Shown here piece by piece: positions 45,301 to 54,003 of a DNA stretch of 64,000 nucleotides. Each line of letters opens with the position of its first letter. The stretch's first letter is position 1. Under the pieces are notes generated by a model that saw only the letters and a list, made by a program, of their open reading frames with translations, searched no databases and was not told where the DNA came from. The stretch is from Neobacillus drentensis (GTDB lineage: Bacteria; Bacillota; Bacilli; Bacillales; Cytobacillaceae). The position numbers and the translations under genes were made by a program. Where the stretch lies: positions 1,540,001-1,604,000 of the forward strand of contig NZ_CP091110.1 of NCBI RefSeq assembly GCF_021560175.1, in the 5' to 3' direction.

Positions 45301-45345
45301 AAAAGTCTTTCCTTCAATACAAAATTGAAAGAAAGATTTTTTTTT
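45301..45345 (+). terminator. Terminator between the two lipoprotein genes
   Basis: A stem of CTTTCCTTCAAT with ATTGAAAGAAAG (one mismatch) ends in nine T residues, ending the kinase/regulator/lipoprotein transcript. Confidence 0.8.
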
Positions 45346-45395
45346 ATCTAAAAAAAACGGACGTATTTCCAAAAAAAGCACCACTTAAAATATGG

Positions 45396-45413
45396 TATGA
45401 AAGCGCTTAAAAT
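45396..45413 (+). promoter_or_regulatory. cre-like site before the second lipoprotein
   Basis: TATGAAAGCGCTTAAAAT matches the extended cre consensus with one mismatch (A for the conserved C). TAAAAT at 45387-45392, just upstream, is a possible -10 box. Confidence 0.6.
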
Positions 45414-45484
45414 GAAATTAATCACCCAGTATAAATGCCAGAGATATGTATTAGTTAGAACTACATTAAAAAGGGGGAAAAGAG

Positions 45485-46810
45485 ATGATCAGGAATAAAA
45501 AGAAAAAGATCGCCTCAATATTGTTAAGTAGTGCACTAATGGCGGGAATATTAGCAGGATGCAGCAGCAAGGAAGAAGCCACTTCAGGTGGTGGCGGCAG
45601 TAAAAGTCAAGAAAAGGAAAAACTAACCTTCCTAATTGATAATCAGACACAATTAGATGGTATCAATGCGATTATCGCTGCATTTGAAAAGAAGAATAAT
45701 ATAAAAGTAGAAATTGAGACTCGTCCTGGCGGCTCAGAGGGTGATAATATCATCAAAACTCGCTTAGCAACCGGTGATATGACGGATCTACTATGGAATA
45801 ACTCAGGTTCACAGTTACAAGCACTAAACCCTGAACAAAATTTTGTTGACCTAAGTAAAGAACCTTTCATGGAAAATATCATGGACGATTACAAACAAGC
45901 CGTTTCTGCAAATGGAAAGGTGTTTGGAATTCCGGGGACACCAACCAATGCCGGAGGCTGGTTATATAACAAAAAGGTTTATGCAGAACTTGGTCTTTCC
46001 GTTCCTAAAACATGGGATGAGTTAATGGCTAATAATGAAAAAATTAAACAAGCTGGCAAAACGGCTGTAATCGGAACTTATAAAGATACTTGGACATCTC
46101 AAGTCATTGTCCTTGCAGATAATTATAATGTCCTTGCTGATAATCCGAATTTCGCAGATGATTTTACAGCTAATAAAGCAAAAATTGCGACTACCCCTGC
46201 AGCACTTCGAAGCTTTGAAAAGTTAGCAGACATTTATAAAAAGGGTTATATGAATAAAGATTTCCTTGCAACTGGTTATGATGCAGGCTTAAAAATGTTA
46301 GCTGATGGGACTGGTGTACAGTATCCGATGATCACGTTCGCTTTAGCTAATATTGCAGCAACTTCCCCAGGCAAAATGCAGGATATTGGATTCTTCCCAC
46401 AACCAAGTGACAGTGCTGATAAGAATGGATTAACGGTGTGGATGCCTGCGGGAATCTTTATCAATAAAAATAGTGAACATATCGATGCAGCTAAGAAATT
46501 TTTAGAATTCTATGTATCTCAAGAAGGTATTGATCTATATACATCCAAAATCAAACCAACTGGACCGGTTGCGATAAAAGGAATCACGCTTTCAGATGAC
46601 GTTTACCCTGCAGTAAAGGATATGCAGCCATATTTTGAATCAGGCAAAACAGCTCCAGCTCTTGAATTCCTCAGCCCAGTTAAAGGGCCTAGCCTAGAGC
46701 AAATTACAACACAAGTGGGCAGTGGAATTAGCTCAGCTTTAGACGGGGCAAAGCTATACGACAAAGATGTTGAAAAACAAGCAAAACAACTAGGTCTTAA
46801 AGGTTGGTAA
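45485..46810 (+). CDS. Sugar-binding lipoprotein of the third importer
   Basis: This 441-residue lipoprotein has signal peptide and lipobox GILAGC, a Gly/Ser linker and a family 1 solute-binding domain. It is the paralogue of the preceding gene, with almost every motif shared, so a tandem duplication is likely. AAAAAGGGGG precedes ATG 45485. It has its own upstream region with a cre-like site and is followed by a stable hairpin and two permeases, making it the transport copy. Binding-site residues differ in places (for instance VIYNSGS against LWNNSGS), so ligand preference may have drifted. Confidence 0.88.
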   Translation: MIRNKKKKIASILLSSALMAGILAGCSSKEEATSGGGGSKSQEKEKLTFLIDNQTQLDGINAIIAAFEKKNNIKVEIETRPGGSEGDNIIKTRLATGDMTDLLWNNSGSQLQALNPEQNFVDLSKEPFMENIMDDYKQAVSANGKVFGIPGTPTNAGGWLYNKKVYAELGLSVPKTWDELMANNEKIKQAGKTAVIGTYKDTWTSQVIVLADNYNVLADNPNFADDFTANKAKIATTPAALRSFEKLADIYKKGYMNKDFLATGYDAGLKMLADGTGVQYPMITFALANIAATSPGKMQDIGFFPQPSDSADKNGLTVWMPAGIFINKNSEHIDAAKKFLEFYVSQEGIDLYTSKIKPTGPVAIKGITLSDDVYPAVKDMQPYFESGKTAPALEFLSPVKGPSLEQITTQVGSGISSALDGAKLYDKDVEKQAKQLGLKGW

Positions 46811-46832
46811 ATATTTATTAATCTATTGATTT

Positions 46833-46863
46833 ATTGGCCCTGACTAGTTTCTAGCAGGGCCAA
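46833..46863 (+). other. Stable hairpin between lipoprotein and permease
   Basis: ATTGGCCCTG and CAGGGCCAAT form a 10-bp perfect stem that is extended inside by CTAG/CTAG. No T run follows, so RNA stabilisation of the lipoprotein message is more likely than termination. Confidence 0.6.
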
Positions 46864-46896
46864 TCTATTAGAAAGAGTTAAAGGGAGGAGAGGAAG

Positions 46897-47763
46897 ATGA
46901 ATAAGTTAGCTAACAAAACGTATACGTATTACTTCCTTTTACCAGCAGGTATCGTTTATTTTGTCTTTTTCTTGTTGCCGACCATTATGTCACTTTTTTT
47001 CAGTATGACTTGGTGGACGTTAACAGATTGGAAGTTTATTGGTTTTGAAAACTTTAAGACATTCTTATCAGAACCATCTTTGAATATTGGTTTTAAGAAC
47101 ACTCTAGTATACGCAGTTGTAACATCAGGTTTGAAAGTCATTCTTGGTCTTTTACTAGGTGTCTTTCTTAGTTCTAAACTGAAAACTGTCGGATTTATTC
47201 GTTCGATGATCTTTTTTCCTACATTGTTAAGTACGATTGCAGTAGGTATTGCGTTTACCATGTTAATGCATCCTTCACAGGGACTAATTAATATAGTCCT
47301 TAAAGGAATCGGAATTGTTGGGCCTGACTGGTTAGGGAATACGAAAATTGCGCTTGTCTCTGTCGCTTTGGTTGATGTTTGGAAAGGGGTCGGAATGGCG
47401 ACCGTTATTTTCATTGCTGGAATTATGTCTATTCCAGAAGATTACTATGAAGCACTTATGATGGATGGTGGAAATGCATGGCATAAATTTAAGAGCATCA
47501 TTTTACCGCTTAGCAGACCAGCGATGAACACAGTTATCATTCTTTCCTTTATTGGAGGCCTACGTTCGTTTGATTTAATCTGGACCATGACAAAAGGAGG
47601 ACCTGGTTTTAGTACTGACCTGATTGCCTCCATCATATATAAGCAATATCAGGCAGGTTTTTTCGGTCTTTCAACGGCTGGAAATGTTATTTTATTCATC
47701 CTCGTTTCTGCGTTAGCCTTCCCTCTTTATGCTTATCTCAATAGTAAAGAGGTGGACTTATAA
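46897..47763 (+). CDS. Sugar ABC permease, MalF type, third importer
   Basis: This 288-residue permease has six membrane segments and the EAA loop YEALMMDGGNAWHKFKSIILP. LIWTMTKGGPGFSTDLIA is the usual conserved segment late in this family. AAGGGAGGAGAGG precedes ATG 46897. The stop TAA shares one base with the ATG of the partner permease (TAATG), showing coupling. It works with the lipoprotein upstream and needs an ATPase from elsewhere. Confidence 0.9.
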   Translation: MNKLANKTYTYYFLLPAGIVYFVFFLLPTIMSLFFSMTWWTLTDWKFIGFENFKTFLSEPSLNIGFKNTLVYAVVTSGLKVILGLLLGVFLSSKLKTVGFIRSMIFFPTLLSTIAVGIAFTMLMHPSQGLINIVLKGIGIVGPDWLGNTKIALVSVALVDVWKGVGMATVIFIAGIMSIPEDYYEALMMDGGNAWHKFKSIILPLSRPAMNTVIILSFIGGLRSFDLIWTMTKGGPGFSTDLIASIIYKQYQAGFFGLSTAGNVILFILVSALAFPLYAYLNSKEVDL

Positions 47764-48656
47764 TGAGTAAAGTGGTCATGAGTGAAATCGAAACAAAACC
47801 AGTAATGTCAAGGAAAAGTAACGTGAAGATACGTAAAAAACTTTGGAAAGTTCTAGTCGAATGCTTTGCTGTTATAGCTACTTTGGGGATCTTTGGGATA
47901 CCATTTTATTTTGTTATTATCAATGCCTTTAAAGATGTAAAGGAATCATCACTATTAAATATGGATTGGCCAAAGTCCTTTCATATTATGGAGAATTTCC
48001 AAGCTGTTATAAGTGCCAGGGATGGAATGATACTGCGTGCCTTTTATAATAGCGTAATGATTACAGGATTATCGATTATTCTTCTCATCGTACTGGGTGC
48101 TGCTGCTGGCTATGTTTTACAGCGTAAAGTATCAAAAGTAACCCCATTTATTAATTTTTTAATTCTTGCGGGGTTGATCATTCCTCCAGCAGTAGTCCCA
48201 ACAATCTGGGTGCTTCAAGAAATTGGGCTATTTAAAACCATGCCGGGTATTGTCCTTGTTGAGGTAGCATTAAACTTACCATTTACAATTATATTGTATC
48301 GGGGCTTTATGGTTACGATTCCTAGATCCCTTGATGAGGCAGCCTTAATAGATGGATGTGGAAGGTTCCGATTATTCCTTAATATTATATTCCCATTGCT
48401 GAAACCTGTATCAGCAACCGTAATTGTTTTAACAGCCGTAAGTGTCTACAATGATTTTGTGAATCCATTGTATTTCTTTCCAGGTGCAGAGAATGCCACC
48501 TTACAGCTAACACTCTATAATTTTATGAGTATGTACATCACGCAGTGGAATTTACTATTTACTAATATTTTAGTGATCTCTATTCCACCGCTAATCTTAT
48601 TTATTATCTTTAACAAGAAAATTGTTGCTGGAATGACGGCAGGATCGGTTAAATAA
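47763..48656 (+). CDS. Sugar ABC permease, MalG type, third importer
   Basis: This 297-residue permease has a cytosolic basic N-terminus, six membrane segments, the EAA loop DEAALIDGCGRFRLFLNIIFP and the terminal GMTAGSVK. It is the partner of the preceding permease. A hairpin lies in the 86-base gap before the GH78-like gene, which is probably still in the same transcript. Confidence 0.9.
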   Translation: MSKVVMSEIETKPVMSRKSNVKIRKKLWKVLVECFAVIATLGIFGIPFYFVIINAFKDVKESSLLNMDWPKSFHIMENFQAVISARDGMILRAFYNSVMITGLSIILLIVLGAAAGYVLQRKVSKVTPFINFLILAGLIIPPAVVPTIWVLQEIGLFKTMPGIVLVEVALNLPFTIILYRGFMVTIPRSLDEAALIDGCGRFRLFLNIIFPLLKPVSATVIVLTAVSVYNDFVNPLYFFPGAENATLQLTLYNFMSMYITQWNLLFTNILVISIPPLILFIIFNKKIVAGMTAGSVK

Positions 48657-48685
48657 GGAATTACAAAAAATTGAGATTTGATCAC

Positions 48686-48723
48686 AGACCCGATTTCATC
48701 CTGTTCAAAGAATGATCGGGTCT
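48686..48723 (+). other. Hairpin before the GH78-like gene
   Basis: AGACCCGAT and ATCGGGTCT form a 9-bp perfect stem around a 20-base loop, followed by only a weak T stretch. The GH78-like ribosome site follows closely, so partial termination or RNA processing is possible. Confidence 0.45.
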
Positions 48724-48742
48724 TAACTTTGGAGGTAAATCT

Positions 48743-51577
48743 ATGGAATGGAAAGCAAATTGGATATGGGATAATAGCGGGGAACATCCAAGAAATCATT
48801 GGACATGTTTCAGACGGATATTTAGTGTTAGCTCGGATTATGAATCTGCCATATTATCAATATCGGCTGATACTAAATATTCGGTCTATATTAATGGTCA
48901 ACTAATCGGCTCTGGACCTGTCCGTGGCTGGACCTCCGAATGGTATTATGATCAATATGAATTAAGCGGTCTTAGAAAAGGAGAAAATGTGATCGCTGTG
49001 TTAGTTAATCATTATGGAATGGGCACGATGCATTATATCGAAGGGCGGGGCGGCTTATTAGCGCAAATTGATTTCTCCTATAATGGCGAGGTGGTTGGCC
49101 AGTTGTTGACAGATGAAAGATGGAAGACTGCCAATCATGCTGGATTTATTAAAGAATCTGTCAAAATGTCTAATTGTTTATCCTGGGCAGAAATTTATAA
49201 TGCAAATCTATTTGATTGTGAGTGGGAACAGCTTCTCTTTGACGACTCAGGTTGGGATGATGCAGAAATAATCGGTTCTTATGGGGTAAGCCCTTGGAAG
49301 AGTCTGATTCCTCGGGATATTCCTCATTTAACCAATGAACCCATTTATCCCAAAAGTGTCTTATCTTTAAAAGAAGTGAGACCTGTTTCACAACACTTTT
49401 CAATTGATTTAAAACCGACTTTTTTTTCAGGAGAATTGGATTGTAATTCGGGGAAAATTATGCAGGGTTATGTCGTAACTGAACTACACTCTAACGATGA
49501 AGCATCAGGAGAAATGACACTCACCTTTGATGCACATGCAGGAGCCAAGTGGGAGTTTTCCCTTAACGGTGAGCAATTCAAAACGCAGAATGGAAAATAT
49601 GAAAAAGTAAAACTAAGAAAAGGTAGAAATTTATTAATCATTGATGTGGGCGGGTTCTTTCACGAACCAACGATCCATCTGACCTTTAATTTTCCTGAAA
49701 ATTTAAATTTAATCGCACCATTTAGTCAAAAAGAGACTAAATTCATTGGCTTTGGACCTTTTTATTCAACTACTCAACTGCAGATTGGTAAACAAGTAGA
49801 ATTAAAGATTCCTGCAGAAAATGAATACTTTCAAATGAAGCAGCTATCATCTATTAGTGAATTAGCACCCTTTAAAAAATGGGCGAAAGTGATCCCAAAC
49901 AACCATGTTTGTACCGATAATGTAAGCCTGCTTTCGATTTTAAAAAAAGATATAAAAACGTACCCGATAGGATTTGAGCAGCAAAATATGGTCTTGCCGA
50001 ATCATAGTTTTACACGAGTAGAACCTATGGAAAAAGGTGATCCGGAGTATCTTATTGATTTCGGTAAAGAATACCTTGGCCATATCGAATTTGAAGTAGA
50101 GGCTTTACAGGGGACTATTTTTGACTTCTTTTTATTTGAAAGTATCCACAAGGATGGAAAGATCGAACATACCTTTTCATTGAATAATTCATTAAGATAT
50201 GTTGCAAAGAACGGCCGGCAGGTTTATCGTTCGTTTATTCCTAGAGGTTTCAGGTATATGCTGCTTACAATCAGAAATTTAAAAACCCCTTGTAAAATTT
50301 TCAGTATGAAAGTAGATGTAACAACTTTCCCAACTGGAAATATAGGAGTGTTTAGCAGCTCGGACTATCAATTAAACCAAATTTGGGAAATTTCTAAGCA
50401 TACCGTTCGGATGTGTGCACAAGACACCATCATCGATTGTCCTGCCTACGAACAGGCCCTTTGGACGGGAGATTCGTATAATATTTCCTTAATGAATTAT
50501 TATACATTTGGAAACTATGACTTAGTAAAACGATGTTTAAGGTTAATTTCTAAATCAGTTTATCGCTCGCCGCTGCCAGAATCCCATGTGCCTAGTGGAT
50601 GGCAGAATGTCCTAACGGCTTGGTCAATTTTATGGATGAAGGCATGCCGAGAATATTATCGATTTACGGGTGATGTTGAATTTATAAAAGAAGTTTATCC
50701 TGAACTAAAGCTTACCGTTCAACGTTTTCAAGAATTTATCAATCAAGATGGATTATTAGAAATTTCTGCTTGGAATATGTTAGATTGGGCACCGATGGAT
50801 ACAGCGCATAATATTGTCACGCATCAAAATGCACTCCTCGTTGATGCACTAAGGCAAACCGCTTATTTAGCGTCCATTATTGGGGAGAATGATGATGAAG
50901 TTACCTTCTTAACTTTATCAGATCAATTGAAACGAGCAATTAACAAATACTTATGGGATGAAGAAGAAAAAGTATTTATTGATAGTATTCATGAGGACGG
51001 GACACGGTCAAAAATTCATAGTGTTCAAACAAACTTAATTGCCTATCTTACAAATTGTGTGGAAGGGAACCGCAGAAATATTATTGAACAATATATAGTA
51101 AATCCGACAGAGGAGTTTGTCCAAATAAAAAGTCCCTTTGTTCTATTTTTCTATTATCAAACATTAATGGAATTAGGGAAAAATGATCTAGTACTCGATA
51201 ATATTAAAAATGTATATGGTTATATGTTGGAAAATGATGCAACAACATGTTGGGAAGGCTGGGAATTAATTGAGGGAGACTTTAGCCGCAGCCATTGCCA
51301 TGCCTGGTCAGCAGCACCTACCTATGTGTTTGGAGTTCTCTTCTTTGGCGTAAAACCATTGGAACCTGGTTTTACAAGAGTATCAATTGCACCAAATTTA
51401 AATGGACTTAAGTGGATAAAAGGCTCCGTTCCCATTCCACAAGGGAGAATTGATATCTATTGTAAAGATTTAGGTGATTATATTGATATGCAAATCACTC
51501 TCCCTGAAGATGTTAAAGCAGAAATATCATCCTCTAAGAATACAAGATTGCTAGTAAATGGTAAGAAAATATCATAA
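48743..51577 (+). CDS. Divergent GH78-like glycoside hydrolase, cytosolic
   Basis: This 944-residue protein without a signal peptide begins with a GH78-type beta domain (KANWIWDN, LSISADTKYSVYINGQLIGSG). The helical barrel has IIDCPAYEQALWTGDSYN, a variant of the classical DCPQRDERLGWTGD in which Glu570 keeps the probable acid position. TTCWEGWE supplies the probable base. HCHAWSAAPTYVFGVLFFGVKPL and a final beta domain follow. TTTGGAGG precedes ATG 48743. It lies in the third importer operon and would act on what that importer brings in. A rhamnosidase is likely, but an enzyme for another deoxy or uronic sugar cannot be excluded. Confidence 0.82.
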   Translation: MEWKANWIWDNSGEHPRNHWTCFRRIFSVSSDYESAILSISADTKYSVYINGQLIGSGPVRGWTSEWYYDQYELSGLRKGENVIAVLVNHYGMGTMHYIEGRGGLLAQIDFSYNGEVVGQLLTDERWKTANHAGFIKESVKMSNCLSWAEIYNANLFDCEWEQLLFDDSGWDDAEIIGSYGVSPWKSLIPRDIPHLTNEPIYPKSVLSLKEVRPVSQHFSIDLKPTFFSGELDCNSGKIMQGYVVTELHSNDEASGEMTLTFDAHAGAKWEFSLNGEQFKTQNGKYEKVKLRKGRNLLIIDVGGFFHEPTIHLTFNFPENLNLIAPFSQKETKFIGFGPFYSTTQLQIGKQVELKIPAENEYFQMKQLSSISELAPFKKWAKVIPNNHVCTDNVSLLSILKKDIKTYPIGFEQQNMVLPNHSFTRVEPMEKGDPEYLIDFGKEYLGHIEFEVEALQGTIFDFFLFESIHKDGKIEHTFSLNNSLRYVAKNGRQVYRSFIPRGFRYMLLTIRNLKTPCKIFSMKVDVTTFPTGNIGVFSSSDYQLNQIWEISKHTVRMCAQDTIIDCPAYEQALWTGDSYNISLMNYYTFGNYDLVKRCLRLISKSVYRSPLPESHVPSGWQNVLTAWSILWMKACREYYRFTGDVEFIKEVYPELKLTVQRFQEFINQDGLLEISAWNMLDWAPMDTAHNIVTHQNALLVDALRQTAYLASIIGENDDEVTFLTLSDQLKRAINKYLWDEEEKVFIDSIHEDGTRSKIHSVQTNLIAYLTNCVEGNRRNIIEQYIVNPTEEFVQIKSPFVLFFYYQTLMELGKNDLVLDNIKNVYGYMLENDATTCWEGWELIEGDFSRSHCHAWSAAPTYVFGVLFFGVKPLEPGFTRVSIAPNLNGLKWIKGSVPIPQGRIDIYCKDLGDYIDMQITLPEDVKAEISSSKNTRLLVNGKKIS

Positions 51578-51621
51578 ACAAAACAAGCGAAGATTATGAT
51601 TGATTTTAAATTTGAGCATAA

Positions 51622-51664
51622 AACCAAAAGAAAACAGACCTTAAAGGTCTGTTTTCTTTTGGTT
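51622..51664. terminator. Long palindromic terminator
   Basis: AACCAAAAGAAAACAGACC and its exact complement form a stem of about 19-21 bp with almost no loop. The inner stem CAGACC/GGTCTG is followed by TTTTCTTTT and mirrored on the other strand, so it can work in both directions. Confidence 0.85.
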
Positions 51665-51731
51665 AATAAGATGATCTGTGACAATAATGTTAATAAAACA
51701 AAAATAAACAAAAATATTTTCTTTATTTATG

Positions 51732-51760
51732 TTGATTTGTGTTTGAATTGGGGTTACTAT
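51732..51760 (+). promoter_or_regulatory. Promoter of the rhamnose aldolase operon
   Basis: TTGATT at 51732-51737 and TACTAT at 51755-51760 are 17 bp apart. An AT-rich region with repeated AAAACAAAAATAAACAAAAA lies just upstream and may bind an activator. Confidence 0.55.
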
Positions 51761-51826
51761 AAACACATAAAGAAGATAACTAAAGTAATCAAACATAAAT
51801 CATTATTTTAAAGGGAGAGATTGTAC

Positions 51827-52660
51827 ATGAGTTTGAATGTGAGAAATTTAATATATAGAGCACCATTTATCCAGGAAATGATGGAAGCCACCTCTAATTT
51901 GTATCGGTTGGGTTGGGATGAACGTAATGGAGGAAATATTAGTTATTTACTAAATGAATTTGAGGTATTACCTTATCTGGATATAGATAGTGTAGTTAGA
52001 ACAGTACCTATGAATTTTGATGCTTCAGCACTTGCAGGTAGATACTTTGCCGTTACGGGCTCTGGCAAATACTTTAAAAATGTAAAAGACGATCCATCCT
52101 CTAACCTGGGAGTTATCCGTATTGGTGAAGATGGAAAAAGCTACGAGATTCTTTGGGGCCTTGAAGATGGCGGAGTGGCAACTAGTGAACTTCCCACACA
52201 TCTAATGAATCATATGAAACGGTTAGAAGCAGACAAAAACCACCGTGTGATTATGCATTGCCACGCAACTAATTTGATTGCGATGACATTTTCACATAGC
52301 TTGAAGGAAGAAGACTTTACCAAAACCCTCTGGGAAATGTGTACGGAATGTATTGTTGTTTTCCCTGATGGTGTAGGTGTCATTCCTTGGATTATTCCAG
52401 GAACAAATGAAATTGGCGAAGCAACTGCAGAAAAAATGGAACATACACGCCTTGTCATCTGGCCGCACCATGGTATCTTCGGAGCAGGAACAACAATGGA
52501 TGAAACTTTTGGCCTAATTGAAACAGCTGAAAAAGCAGCCCAGGTTTATACCTTTGTATGTGCTCAAGGCGGAAAAAAACAAACGATTACGGACCAACAG
52601 CTTCAAGACCTTGCTGACGCATTCCATGTTGTACCTAGAACAGGAATCTTAAATTTATAA
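51827..52660 (+). CDS. rhaD: Rhamnulose-1-phosphate aldolase
   Basis: This 277-residue cytosolic class II aldolase splits L-rhamnulose 1-phosphate into dihydroxyacetone phosphate and L-lactaldehyde. Family motifs are [25 protein letters not shown], the zinc ligands in [31 protein letters not shown], and [21 protein letters not shown]. Length agrees with the E. coli enzyme. ATG 51827 is chosen because AAGGGAGAG lies seven bases upstream; an in-frame TTG at 51821 is too close. The lactaldehyde reductase gene follows 85 bases later. Confidence 0.95.
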   Translation: MSLNVRNLIYRAPFIQEMMEATSNLYRLGWDERNGGNISYLLNEFEVLPYLDIDSVVRTVPMNFDASALAGRYFAVTGSGKYFKNVKDDPSSNLGVIRIGEDGKSYEILWGLEDGGVATSELPTHLMNHMKRLEADKNHRVIMHCHATNLIAMTFSHSLKEEDFTKTLWEMCTECIVVFPDGVGVIPWIIPGTNEIGEATAEKMEHTRLVIWPHHGIFGAGTTMDETFGLIETAEKAAQVYTFVCAQGGKKQTITDQQLQDLADAFHVVPRTGILNL

Positions 52661-52745
52661 AATGGATTTACGATTAGGGGGCATAACGTCCCTTAATTTT
52701 AAAAATAAATATGTGAAATAGTGAACATAAAAAGGAGGAAGAATT

Positions 52746-53891
52746 GTGAGTGTTTATTACGTACCTAGTACAAACCTAATGGGCAGAGGATGTTTAAAGG
52801 AGTTAGCGCCGCTTGTAATAGATCTTGGATTTAAAAAGGCAATGGTTGTTACGGATAAATTTTTAAATCAAAGCGGAGTGGCTGGTAAAGTTCTAGCAGA
52901 ATTAGAATCAATTAATCTTGAATATATAGTATATGATGAAGTAAAGCCAAACCCAACCATTGAAAACGTCTATACTGGTGTAGATGTGTTTAAAACAAGC
53001 GAATGTGATGTACTCATTTCCGTGGGCGGCGGTTCCCCACAAGATACAGCAAAAGCGGTCGGTCTTTACGTAACCAATGGTGGAGACATCCGAGATTATG
53101 AGGGAGTAAACAAAACAAAAAATAAATCTATCCCAATCATTGCCGTCAATACGACTGCAGGTACATCAAGCGAATTTACAATCAACTATGTGATTACCGA
53201 TAAAGAACGTGAAGTTAAAATGGTTATGGTTGATAAAAACAGCCTGGTGACCATATCTGTTAATGACCCTGAATTAATGCTCGATAAGCCAGCAGCCTTA
53301 ACAGCCGCAACTGGTATGGATGCTCTAACACATGCAATCGAGGCAATTGTTACTCCAGGTGCATATGCAGTAACGGATGCGACTGCTCTTGCAGCGGTTG
53401 AAATTATCTTTAATTATTTACCTCGTGCTGTTAAGAACGGTCATGATATTGAAGCCCGTGAACAGATGACGTACGTTATGTTCCTAGGCGGAATTGCTTT
53501 CAATAATGCCGGTCTTGGTTTTGTGCATGCGATGGCCCACCAGCTTGGCGGCGTTTATGATTTACCGCATGGTGTTTGTAACGCAATGCTTCTTCCTATC
53601 GTGGAAAGAGAAAATGCTAAACGAGACCCAAGGAAATTCCGTGTGATTGCAAAGGCCGCCGGGCTTGAAGTAGCTGGTAAAACGGATGTGCAATGTGCAG
53701 AAGAGGTAATTGCAGCGATCAAGGCTCTATCAAAAGAAGTTGGAATTCCAAGTAAGCTAGCAGAACTAGGTGTGGATGAAGTGGATTTAGACAAACTTGC
53801 TGTTAACTCTTTAAAAGATGCTTGTGCACCAGGAAATCCATTTCAGCCTACAAAAGATGAAGTCATTGCCATGTTTGAGGAAATACTATAG
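52746..53891 (+). CDS. fucO: Lactaldehyde reductase (iron-dependent alcohol dehydrogenase)
   Basis: This 381-residue group III alcohol dehydrogenase would reduce L-lactaldehyde from the aldolase to 1,2-propanediol with NADH. It shows the nucleotide-binding VGGGSPQDTAKAVG, NTTAGTSSE, MDALTHAIEA, and the metal ligands in GFVHAMAHQLGGVYDLPHGVCNAMLLP. Length and sequence match FucO. GTG 52746 is preceded by AAGGAGG, with no better start nearby. It lies directly after rhaD and before a terminator, as expected for the lower rhamnose pathway. Confidence 0.93.
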   Translation: MSVYYVPSTNLMGRGCLKELAPLVIDLGFKKAMVVTDKFLNQSGVAGKVLAELESINLEYIVYDEVKPNPTIENVYTGVDVFKTSECDVLISVGGGSPQDTAKAVGLYVTNGGDIRDYEGVNKTKNKSIPIIAVNTTAGTSSEFTINYVITDKEREVKMVMVDKNSLVTISVNDPELMLDKPAALTAATGMDALTHAIEAIVTPGAYAVTDATALAAVEIIFNYLPRAVKNGHDIEAREQMTYVMFLGGIAFNNAGLGFVHAMAHQLGGVYDLPHGVCNAMLLPIVERENAKRDPRKFRVIAKAAGLEVAGKTDVQCAEEVIAAIKALSKEVGIPSKLAELGVDEVDLDKLAVNSLKDACAPGNPFQPTKDEVIAMFEEIL

Positions 53892-53942
53892 TTTAGAGGT
53901 ATAATCAGAGATAAGAACTATAGTAATATATGATATAATGTT

Positions 53943-53976
53943 AAGAGGCCAAGCTAATTATAATGGCCTCTTCTTT
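53943..53976 (+). terminator. Terminator after fucO
   Basis: AAGAGGCCA and TGGCCTCTT form a perfect 9-bp stem followed by CTTT. It also shows that the in-frame ATG at 53938 is not the start of the next gene. Confidence 0.75.
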
Positions 53977-54003
53977 CTATTTCTTATTTGTTTTATATGT
54001 GAG

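Noticed and set aside
46956..47414. Minus-strand open frame (152 codons) inside the permease gene
   Set aside because: It is fully antisense to a permease with clear EAA loop and membrane segments, and has no start signals or family features.
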